64,000 nt of DNA from Hymenolepis diminuta (Eukaryota; Platyhelminthes; Cestoda; Cyclophyllidea; Hymenolepididae). Below the pieces are notes generated by a model. The model did no database searches and was not told the DNA's origin. It saw only the letters and a program-made list of their open reading frames with translations. The DNA lies in the NCBI GenBank assembly GCA_900708905.1, contig CAADRB010000010.1:1670450-1734449 (forward strand), written 5' to 3'. Both the position numbers and the translations under genes were made by a program. Position 1 is the first letter of the stretch. Every line of letters begins with the position of its first letter. Positions 50,950 to 61,816 of this stretch are shown one piece after another.

Positions 50950-51330
50950 CCAAGTAGCTCTGACCCCAAATAAAACTAATGAGTCAGACCCAGCTACGCT
51001 AGTTATCCCCTCACAGAACAAATGATCTTTCTGAGCCTAAGAGGAGACAGCACTCTTTAATGAGTGAGAAGACCAAGAGTTGCATTGGACAAATGTATAC
51101 TGGACAAGTGGGAATAAATGGGAAGGGAAAGGTCAAAGGAGTAGAAACAGGAATTAAGATGGGGGAGAAAGGCATCAATACCGATTGGGGACACGCCATA
51201 CAGACAGCCGAAATAAGGTAGGACATGAGGCGCTGACTGATTTTATCCTGTGTGAGTCATTATGTGATTGTAGAATGAGCAACCAATCAAAAATTAAGCC
51301 GGTTCAGAATGCGCGCCCTATGCAGCGAGA
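50950..51330 (-). repeat. Family A interspersed repeat, copy 3, reverse
   Basis: On the minus strand: GCGCGCATTCTGAACCGG, GTCCTACCTTATTTCGG, CGGTATTGATGCC, CACTTGTCCAGTATACA, TTTGTCCAATGCAACTC, GAGTGCTGTCTCCTCTTAGG and GAAAGATCATT, then a GTCAGAGCTACTT end. The same block order as copies 1 and 2 confirms homology. Confidence 0.7.
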
Positions 51331-52859
51331 CCAGGCAAACCTAGAAGTCGGAATCTAGATCCGTTAATTCATATTGAATAAATGAAATGGATAACTTCAA
51401 TAGTTAATTCTGGTATAATCCGATTTTCTCAACTAGAACGTTCAAGCAGAGAGTTGGGAGCAAATCTTTTAGTGAACTTTCAAAATGACTTCTATTCCTT
51501 GAGGTAGATCAATGAAGCAAATAACTGATCACCTCCTGAGGTCTCAGTTAAATTTCCATTTTTGCCAACCGAATCGCATCTTCTGTCTCTATTAGTTTTA
51601 CCACTTTTTCTTCATTAATGAGATTAAAAGGAACGGAGTTTCTTTTCCTTTCCCCTACCAAAAATATTATAAATTATTAATTACGGATTGAGAATTTCGG
51701 TGAAGAAAGGTTGGAAATAGTTTATTTTCTTCCAAATTACAGGAGGACAGGGTCATAGTATAAATGAGGATTCACTTGTAAATCGCTTCAAATATTTATC
51801 TTATCTTTTCAAAAAATGTTTCTGAAGGGAAGCAATTTTCCTGGTTTGATAGTCCCAGGGATTTGTCACTATAATATTGTTTCGGTCTTCAGAAGAAAAA
51901 GCAGGATTCAAGCAAACACTTGATTGGCTTTGATTACAGTTGTCAACTCTGGTTGGGAGACAAACGGGAAAAACTATTTCAAAGTTGTATCGTTGGCAAG
52001 CAACAGTTTTTTGTCTTTCTGACATTAAGTCCCTAAAGTTGGTTAAAGATTAAAGCAGTGTTTGGTGTGTCTTCCCGCTTTATTTTTTTATTCCAGGGTT
52101 TAAAAATAGGAATAAATATTCATTTGAATTGTACTCAATAAAAATCAATAAATAGAGTCTATATATCCGTTATTAACGTTCTAATCTTAATAAATTCACT
52201 TGGAGTCGCTTCTGTTGTTTATGAAGAGAATACCTAGAGTGGACTTTTAAACTTTTCAGACCTATTAGCACAAATGATAAATGCAAAAACTGAAACTAAA
52301 TAAAATTAGGAATATTTTTTGGGCATTAACAACTCTTTTTATCGTGTTTTCTTCCAAATTCTTTTTATCTGTTAATTTTCGGTGCTCTTACGTACACATT
52401 CTGATCAAATAGGTAATCTAAATTTCCGTGAAAAGTAATTCCTTACATTTAGTATATGACTGTCAATGAATTTCATTAAAATTATAGCTCTGAGGATGGG
52501 GAATATTATAAGAAAAGCCTTGATACACAAAACCTATACGGGAAAAATGCCAGTTTCACCGATCGCGTATGTGGCCGCTGAATTAAAGGTCCTTGTATAT
52601 GATACTTATCCATATGCGTCCAGGCGATTTCACTGATAACAACGGATCAACAAAATGAAGAGTGAATGAAAAATAGATGATATACGCTACTTTCTAAGTG
52701 ATAAAATTGGGAAGAAAATGCCTTCCTCAATAAGCTTGGAAATTATTCTGTTTAAGAATTAAGAATTACACGAACGAAAAAAATTAGTTCAGCAGAGCTT
52801 TGGGTCAATACCTAACTTGAAAAGATTTATATGGATCTGTGGCCATTTTAAATCATGAT

Positions 52860-54110
52860 TGGCGGTTGATTATAACGACAATGACGTGACATTTTGTCTG
52901 GAAGGTTGGATTACCTTACATCACATGATCTGGCCCGGAAAATAGATAAGTTGTATGAAGCGTCCATGTCTGTTCCCTTTCCATTGATTAGTAGAGAGGA
53001 CAAAATTAAAAATATATGAATTGCTAGGCGGAAAACAAGAAATCATGCAGAATGTTCTATATTGGTAAATGACCGATATTAATGAACATTTTGAATTGGC
53101 TATTCTGAAGAAACACTAGTTTCTTTAAATTTGTATTACACATCGGCACATGGTTAACGTGGTCAACGTAAACGCCAAGTCAAGTCAGAAGTTACGAGCC
53201 CAATGGTAATTTGTGCAAATTCAGTGAAAATAATGGTTAACAGTATGGGTTAAAACGGGTTAATGAAGAATAAGTAGAATGTGATGTTCTCGTCAGAGGG
53301 GATCCAAATGAGTGTTTAAAAATGCATTTGTCAATGGGCTTGGAAATTACTACGCTAACATTGAAAACCCACTTAGAGTAAAGCCATGAATAAAAGAATG
53401 TTTTTTTTTAATTTACGAATTTAATTTAATTTTTGAATGGTGGCTGTTTAAAACACCAACAAGATGGCATTCTGTCCAAAAGATCGAATTGCCTCACATG
53501 TTATGATCTAAGAGGGAAGTCACGAAAATAAATCAAAAAGATCACAGAGACCTTCCATTATGCCCACCCGCCTTTCCTACAACAGTCTGTGAAACGAAAA
53601 ACAAAGTAAAAACTGGAGGAAGAACAAACGGAATGCATGAGCTGCTAGATATCTTTAAATTCACACTTAAAGGATGAAATTAAGCCATGTTTTTTTTAAT
53701 TAAAGTATGACTACAATTTAAGTCACATATTGTCAAATCCGATAGGATGACATTTTAAGATCACTCTTTTTCGTTGTTAAAGTGATAGTCAAGCCCTTAA
53801 ATAAATAAATACGTATATACATATATTCAATTTTGTGGGATGTATGAATCCAGGATTTACAAGAAATAAACAGCGATCAGAAATTACTTACCATTAGGTA
53901 AATTCAATTCTGCAAAATTTTTAGCTTTACATGATATAATCGACATTTAATTGATTCCTCTCCCAGAAACATAACATTGCAAACTATCCAATCTCAACTA
54001 ACTTCACCCACGTGATGTGGTCCAGGAGAGAGGTCGAGAAAAATAAAAAAGTTTAAAAATGAAAAAAACAGAACAGAAAAAATGGGCAATATTTTAGAAC
54101 TTGGCATTTC
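52860..54110 (+). repeat. Family D: three diverged tandemly spaced blocks
   Basis: Related cores occur near 52885 (GACATTTTGTCTGG, then TTACATCACATGATCTGG), 53464 (GGCATTCTGTCC, then CCTCACATGTTATGATCT) and 53970 (AACATTGCAAAC, then CACCCACGTGATGTGG), spaced about 500-580 bp. Each is followed by an A-rich purine stretch. The similarity is partial, so homology is tentative. Confidence 0.38.
53135..53370 (+). repeat. Family C SINE-like copy between family D blocks
   Basis: A-box-like TGGTTAACGTGGTCAACG, B-box-like AGTTACGAGCCC, GATGTTCTCGTCAGAGGGG and the tail CAATGGGCTTGGAAATTA, shared with the SMC1 intron 13 copy. Confidence 0.55.
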
Positions 54111-54979
54111 TTATCTGTATACCCGTAAATCCAGAATTAGACCATGACCTTAATTTGAAACTACATTTCCTCCTTCGGAAAAAATAAACAATTTCCTTTT
54201 CCTAACCAAGGTTATTTTACATTTCCACATCTTTCAAGTTTAGGGTAATTTAAAAGTAACTCGCCATAAAAATCTCCTGATATTAAAATATTTAAGAGTT
54301 CGTAGGGTTTTGGCCACTCTATGAGATGAGGAAACTAGTTATTCGGATGCGCAGACGTTGATAGATCATTACTTGCTTAGATCGATAAAAGGGCTCCCAA
54401 GATCTATTATGTAAAACAGATTCCTAAACGAAGTTTTATATACAATTCGAATTTCAAATGAAATCTCGAGTAATATTTTTTCTTCTCACATTCAATTTTA
54501 TAAAAAATAGATAAAAATTAAGTATTTTAATTAGAAAATAATCAATAGCCCTGTATATTTCAGCAGGCAAATGTAAACCTTGGAAACTTTTGTCCGTCAT
54601 CAACCAATATTGATTTATCCATATACATATAAGTGATTCCACTGTTTAGTCTACCTTGATAATTATCGCCTTGTAGTTTTAAATCACATGAATGGTAGAA
54701 CAGTCTGACAAGATAAGACGACCTTAAATGTCAATACTTCACACGGCCAGAATGTATATTACTTTCTTTCAACTTAATGTACCTTAGGAGAAAAATATAA
54801 CAACTCTTCAGTCATTTCTTCAATAGTTCAAATCGAAATTTGTATTAATCAGTTTTATTCACTTCGGTACTTTGTTAAATTTCTATTAGCACAAAGTGTT
54901 AAATAACATTTTAATATTAACAATTTATTCATCCCAGCTAAAGATCATGTAAGCTGATTAATACCATGTAAGATTTTTC

Positions 54980-55258
54980 TGCTTTCTCAACATTTGGAAG
55001 AAAAAATAAATTGAAATAGCGAGACTGGGCATAATAATTAAACAGTCGGTCAATGAACATTGGATACTGTGGGCTGGAATTATCGTAGTTTTCAGGTGAC
55101 GAATCGAGAAATTTGAATTTTAGAAGATGAGTTACCCATTAAGTAAGTATTGTACAACCGAATACAGAAATCAAATGAAGTTAAGACTCTTTGATACCTT
55201 GACCTTACACTCAACACCTTTTCGATTCCCTCCCCTTATTTATTCACTGGACTAACTA
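54980..55258 (-). repeat. Family B interspersed repeat, copy 4, reverse
   Basis: On the minus strand: AGTTAGTCCAGTGAATAA, AAGGGGAGGGAATCGAAAAG, CATTTGATTTCTGTATTCGG, TTGTACAATACTTACT and TTCTTCCAAATGTTGAG. The CCTGGATTGC core has diverged here. Confidence 0.65.
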
Positions 55259-58200
55259 TTAACCGATCCCAGCTGCTTTCTCACAATGAAAAATTTTTAA
55301 ATTGTTTGCTTTGCTGTGGGTTGCAATTACGTAATATAGAGTTAGTACTCAAAAAATTATTTTTACTTTCGCCATCTTATCGATTTTTTATAATTATAAA
55401 AATTACATGTAGTAATAGGCAAATTTGCAATAATTCTTTAGGCCAAATAATAGAGTAAAAATATGATAGATTCTACAATAATTCCTTCTTTCTCTACCTA
55501 GTAACACGATAAATTGTCCATCTAGTTAGAGAAATTTTCCTAAGTATCGATTTTTTCAAAATTGGTGTGCTGATTTCTCCAAAAACTAATTATCTTATGT
55601 CACTTATGGGAACTTTATAACTAAACAACAAATAACGACAAGATATAATCCGTTGGTCTGTGCGAAAGGCTTTTCCGACCTCGCGATAAAAAAACACGAA
55701 AACATCCTTTGATTGACAAAGCACATCCTCTAATATCTGATCGGTCAATATAAAAATGTACTTTTGTGGAAGCAAAACAACCCCCTGGGCTTTTGTGTTA
55801 ACCACTCAGATATCCGCTCTAGGATAAGAAATTAATAAAAATAAACAGGAGCTCAGATAACCAATCTGAAATCTTAAGTTCTATACTATAACTAATTAAC
55901 AAAGCAGAGAAAAAGTCCACTTTTTGTACAAAGAACAGCTGGTAGGTTATATGTAGGTCTCCCATAAAAATACCCTGAATACTATACGACGACCCCTCCC
56001 CCTGCTTTCCCTCATAAATGCCATGTAAATACGGCACGTCTTTATTTTACCATGTGACTAAATGGGTCAGAGAGAAGACTCCGTGGCAGATAGAGTTTCT
56101 ATAAGAGACACAGTCATATGATAAGATCTAGTTGTTATTACACTTTTAGCTAAACTGTCGGTCGCATGTATTTTTTATGAGTGTTAGTTGATATTCTAAA
56201 GGAGAAAGAGTTGACTTCAATCCTTCAGATCAATTTCCTTGTTTTTACAAGTATGCTTCAATTGAAATAAGAAGAGAAGAGAAAAACAATTTTTATAGTC
56301 ATTGAGAAATTTCGGGTAACGTCTTAGGAAAGTAGGAAGACGTTATATGAAATTTGATAGAGACATACAGATATTCAAAGTTCAAAAATCTCAACCCTTA
56401 ATCCAATCCAACTAGTATTCTGCATATAAGTAGTATTTAACCAGATTTGATTACTTCTTATATTACAATAAGTCATTACAAATATAGTTCTTTGAAGTAT
56501 ATAGTCATGCGATGTACAGGAACACACCCCAAACATCTTATACAAGTACACCCAAGGCGATTGATGTGTCGTTGGGGTGTTAACGATTGAGCATACACTC
56601 CCCCTATCCTACCTTCTGCTGCGTCACTTCTTGAAAGTTCATCTATACTTCGATTTTAAACACAACTTTGCGACTTAAATCGTGTTTGAACGCATTTATA
56701 CTCGGCAGGTAGGTTAATAATGGCAAAGAATAAATTAGTCTAGGACCGGTCACTGAAGACCTGGAGGTATAAAATGATGACTAAGGATGTGCATTGTACG
56801 TAAATAACGTCTTCACATAATCATCTGGATATGAGAAGAGTAAATAGCCCATTAATGCATTGTAAGGTGAGAAAGGTAACCATTTTCATTCTTAGTTCAT
56901 AGTAGTGGTCCCTAAATGTGTTGTATCTTTTCCAAGGACAAAAAATATACATGTTTTACTGATTTTTAATAAGATTATCTTTCATCCAATTCAGTAAAAG
57001 TCAGCAAATGATTTGCGAAAAAATTACCACATGGCCATGCGCCTGCGCGGAGTTTTCCGATAATATCGATTATAAGGGTATGACTCAGCATTTTAGGTGC
57101 ACGTGTCTTTTTAAGACGCGAGGAAAAGAAGCTGCATCAAGGTTTTAAACGACTATTTTACGCGTTTTCAAATAAATATTTTGGAAATAAATGCAACTCT
57201 GAATTTCTTGCACACGAATTCACACCTCGTAAACATCGCAGTCGAAACAGTTCAATTTTTTAACATAAAAGCCTCCTAGTTCATTCGCTAAAAGCGGCTT
57301 TCCTGGCAAAATTAGAATAGAGATAAAGCGATAAAAAAGATTGAATTGTGTAAAACATCACGTTTTTCATTAAAACTGGATCATTTTGTAACTTCTATTT
57401 GCTAAAGAGACTTTTATTAAATAAACCATCTTAAATAAGGTTTTCTGTTCATCTTAGAAGTGAAAATGATTGTAGCTTCCATATTCTTGATTGACAGCGT
57501 GTGTGTATCAGTGTTCTTATGACCGAGAATGGAGGTGAACATTCAATTCGTTTGGGAATATTTCGCTAACTAGGTTTTATTCGAGGGTAATAGATTAGTC
57601 GCTATAGTAAGCTAATTTGAGTTGTACTTACAGCAAAGTGTGAAAATAACCCCAACTAACTAGTCGCTCTTCATCTATGAAATAAGTATTACATTTCACC
57701 CCTCCTCCTCAACGTGTATGTTTTCTACAAATATCGATACTGTTTGAAGATGATCCAGGAAGTGGAGTCTTACTCTTTTAAGTCGGTAATCATCCCAACA
57801 ATCGAAGACTCTCACTCTACATACTTCAAACTCAAGCTCAATTCTTAATTAAAATCGAGCTGAGATGAAACTCAGGACAACGAGCAAAATCGCCGAATTT
57901 CGCTTGCTCATATGTCTAATAATATCGACTAATGATTTGTACCTTGGGAACGAGATTTAAATAGGCTAAGTGCTTGAAGCCCCAATTGATAGAGTTTCAA
58001 ATAATCGTCCGGTACTTCTGTCATTCGAGATCCGGCCGACGGTTAGTTACGACGATAAAGGAGACATTTCGTCCTAGAGGTCGAATAAATAGAAATCACA
58101 TGACAAGAATCAAGTCATGGATTTTATTAGCTAAGCTGCAGTAAACAAATAGGTAAAAGAATACTTTAATAGATTATTACTATTATCGCGATATCCTAAA

Positions 58201-58320
58201 GTCCAAAGATGATGAAATCAAATTAAAATATTAGTTTAATAAAAAATTGCACTATTATGTCATAATTTCTGTTACCCTCACCTGCAAAAAAGAACAAGTA
58301 AAGTCCTGATTTATGTCAAC
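55259..58320. other. Gene-free AT-rich stretch
   Basis: No supported gene or repeat. Two short minus-strand frames (55590-55805 and 55819-56037) have no family signature and no joining splice signals of note. Confidence 0.35.
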
Positions 58321-58329
58321 TATCTTTGT

Positions 58330-58640
58330 TTATCACTGGACCCATGCGGTCCAAAAAATCGCGCCTAACTTATCGACCTACTTAAAATCCTAGGGCACAC
58401 GCTACACAGACAAAGACTTATAACCACGCTACGTGTCGAAGTCATGGGGGGAAGGGGTGGCCGGGTTGTACGGACGCACCACTGCAGCGAACGCGCGTAA
58501 ATAGGAGCACGACTGGACTGTTGCAGCAACTCATGTGACCAGCTTGGTGCGCAGTGCTATCGCCTTAGCACGCACGCTAAGTTTGTGGTAGTTAGGAGAC
58601 AGGCGGAGAGGTGATCCAGAGTTTGTACGTTAGCCACGTT
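58330..58640. other. GC-rich, CpG-containing patch of unknown nature
   Basis: This 300-bp segment is clearly richer in G, C and CpG than everything around it (for example GGGGTGGCCGGGTTG, GCGAACGCGCG and TTAGCACGCACGC). There is no long open frame and no tRNA or rRNA fold that I can recognise. It may be an inserted element or a regulatory island. Confidence 0.4.
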
Positions 58641-59184
58641 GATTATGGGAATGTTCCGCTTTTCTCGTAGGTAACAGATTTCAGAAACCAACTTTAAAAG
58701 TTCGGCAAATCTTGATAGTTCATCACACTATGGAAAGAAATTAAAAGCAATTGGCTAGGTAAGGTACTTAAGACAGAATTTAATCCCCGTAGTTCAAACT
58801 TACGAGCTTTAGGATACCTCATACATATGCAACTCTGAAATGAAAACCTTTTCATTTGTTTAGAAAGTTATACTTTAACCGTTTAATTATAGCTAAATAT
58901 AATTATTGTTTCCTCAATTATGTCTAAAAATGGCTCTAACTTGTTAATTGTCGAACTGGATTTGAGTACTATGTTATGCGAATGATTTTCCATGTTAATG
59001 TTTAATTTTTATAATAAGGGAAGTTTCAGGGTTCTGTCACAGTAACTATCAAAAATTCGGAAACAATAAAAGATTAATATTAACAAATTTAAGCAGAGTT
59101 AACTGTTGAAATTTCTTTTATTTGTTTCGAAAAAAACGGTCAGAATTAAAAGTAGGAAAAATATATATCGGAAGTTTACGTCTA

Positions 59185-59345
59185 GTATTTTGATGGTTCG
59201 GCGGTTGCATGTTTTGCCCTTTGTTATAAGTTCGAAACCCGATGACCAGCTTAGAATGACCGCCAAAAACGGACTGCTTATGGCAATTGAATTACTTTAC
59301 CTTCTACTTCCCACGTTAGCAAATAGAGTACCTGGTAATGCAATG
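59185..59345 (+). repeat. Family C SINE-like copy with clear tRNA-like head
   Basis: ATGGTTCGGCGGTTGCATG (A-box-like) is followed about 22 nt later by AAGTTCGAAACCCGATG, a near-consensus B box. The spacing is tRNA-like, but flanks do not pair into an acceptor stem, so it is not a functional tRNA. This copy best supports a tRNA origin for the family. Confidence 0.6.
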
Positions 59346-61816
59346 TGAATATGAAAAGGGGATATTTACACATATCACTATAAAAGATGTTACGTTATAA
59401 CGGTTTAATTATACTTAAATAAATAATATTGTAGTCATATCATTTCATTTATTATTTGGTGCAGAACATAAAGGTATAAAATGTCTAAAGAGAATAGTCC
59501 GTTTTTTAGAGTTAGTGTATATTATACTGACTGGATGATTAGATGCATATCTTGGAGTGAGAAGAGGCTTTGATCCTCATGGTTTGGAATTTTAGCTCAT
59601 TCAGTGCTCATCTCAGCTAGCATATCCCTATTCATTTTGGAACATTGTTAAGATTGTTCATCTATTTCCTTCACGATCGAGTATGCTGATCCTTGAAGCC
59701 TCTTAATTAGATTATTAGGGGTCTTAATATGACATTCTGATTGATGAAGATTTAGCACTCCCCCCACCTGTTTTTTTAAGATTTGAAACATCCAAAAAAT
59801 TGGGTATTCAAAGTCTCGAACTTTTCGCATTTTAAGTATGATTATCTCCTTAATTACTTAATAGCTTTATTTTTCCCCTAGAAACATTCACATGATTTCC
59901 TATGACAAATATCTAAAGGCAGTTTCTTTATCTATTTGATTATCATATTTCCCAGTTAATAAACAATGATTCCTGGATAAGAAGACATTAATTCTTATTT
60001 GAATACGTAGATCTCAAGAAATAAATAATTTATAATGCTCTTGGTCGTGCCCACTCCGATATTTTATTTTCACAAGCGTAAGAAGATGAGAGTTCAAATA
60101 GGTAAATATTTAACTAAGTTATTTTCTAATATTTTAAGGATGCAAAAATACTGTAAGAGAAATCAATGTTTTAAAACCCAAATTAGCTCTCAGATGGACC
60201 ACACGTGGATAAAAATAAATTGCTAGAAGCCGAACTGATCGAAAAGTAAGCATAATCTTTTTAAAATAAAAAATTGTTCGGGGGAGGGGGATTTTAAAAT
60301 GTCTAAAACGAAGTCCTATTGACCCGTCAGTGAATTTCCTAATTTTAGGTGGGAGCGAAGAAGAAATCCTGATTCGCTTTTATTTGTTTATCAACTCTGC
60401 TCTTTAGGATTTTAAACGGAGTGTTAAATTTTCCTTACTGAAAAAGATCATTACATCTTGTGAATATAGAGCTAACGAGAAGGAACCACCCCTTCAAGTG
60501 GTATGACTATAGCTCCACAATTGTTCAAGCCCATCGAAAATCACCGTACTAACTAGACATCAGAAAAGATTAATAATTTATATTATTGGTCCTCATTAGT
60601 CATTCATCTTTGTTCATTTATAGATTTAATTAACAATAAACACAAATAGAAATTTTGGATTCTTAATGGCAATCTCACAGATATTCTTTATCACTTCTGA
60701 AATATCTAGGCCTTGAAGTAATCTCCCAATCAGTCCATACAAAGCTTTGCTTATTGGAATTAACTTCCCGGTCTGTTTACTTATTATATGGTAACAGAAT
60801 CTCGCTTAATTTTGTCCTAGGAAAATTACATCGATTTGGACTTCAGGTGTCACTTCAAACACCAAAAATCATTTTTAAAGCGAAGACTTGAGACTGTAAT
60901 CTAGATATTTTCGATACAACTCGCATTTAAGTATTTCAGATAAGATTAACCTAAAAAGGATGTCAGAAAAGGAAATCGGATTTCATTATCACTAAAATAA
61001 CGATCTTTTTGGATTTTGGACGGACACGAAAGTCAATTTACACCTACCAGCTTGAATCTAATACTACCTACCTCCATAAAAACCCTAATTTAAATACACA
61101 TGTACCTACCGCCCTTTGTTTACAACATCTTTCAGTCGATATGGCAAGACTGAGAAGGCACACGTTTTTCTCTCGAAATGGTCGGTGACTGGCCATTTGA
61201 AATCAGTGGAGCGCAGCAATATTTACAACTTGCAAACCCATAGAACAATCAAAATGTGGCAAAAAACTAAAAATCTCATTCTGGAAATTGTGTAGAATCG
61301 TAATCAAATAGTGGTATGATTGGACCACGTCAGTTGTAGTTTTGCCGCTACTACATGAAGGTAGCTATTACGACAGATGCCGTATTAATAACAATACTTT
61401 TTTATTTTTTATATTAAAAATTTAGGAGCACACACGGGAGGGAATTTGTGAAAAGCGTGAGGTACAGCGCATCTTGCAGAATGCAATAAGAGAAGCAGGG
61501 GAAAGGAGGGATAGTACGAAAATTAGATAGTGTCAGGGGGCTATCACGTGACAACCCGAGACTAGGCTATGAATACTCCTCACAATTCCAATAGAAATGG
61601 AGAAAGTGGAAAGGTAGGATGAACATGTAAAGATTGAGTTGTTTTTTTTGCTTTTGGTTTGAAAACAGTTACTTGGAGAGAAAGAGAGTGAAAAAAGGAA
61701 CGAAAGAGCAGAAATGCTCAGACGCGTTCAATTACACCGCTCGTTTTGCGAATACTATCACCCTCCGAAACGAACCTTCTTCTTGGACTAGATGGAAGAC
61801 AATACAATTTATTAGA
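59346..61816. other. Gene-free stretch, PDCD4 3' flank
   Basis: No supported gene. An AATAAA on the minus strand at 61813-61808 lies only 4 nt past the PDCD4 stop; if used, the 3' UTR is extremely short. Another lies near 61403. A purine-rich segment at 61425-61610 resembles no family in this window. Confidence 0.4.

Noticed and set aside
59200..59245. tRNA-like A and B boxes
   Set aside because: A functional tRNA gene is not supported: no pairing acceptor stem and no clear anticodon arm; it fits a SINE head.
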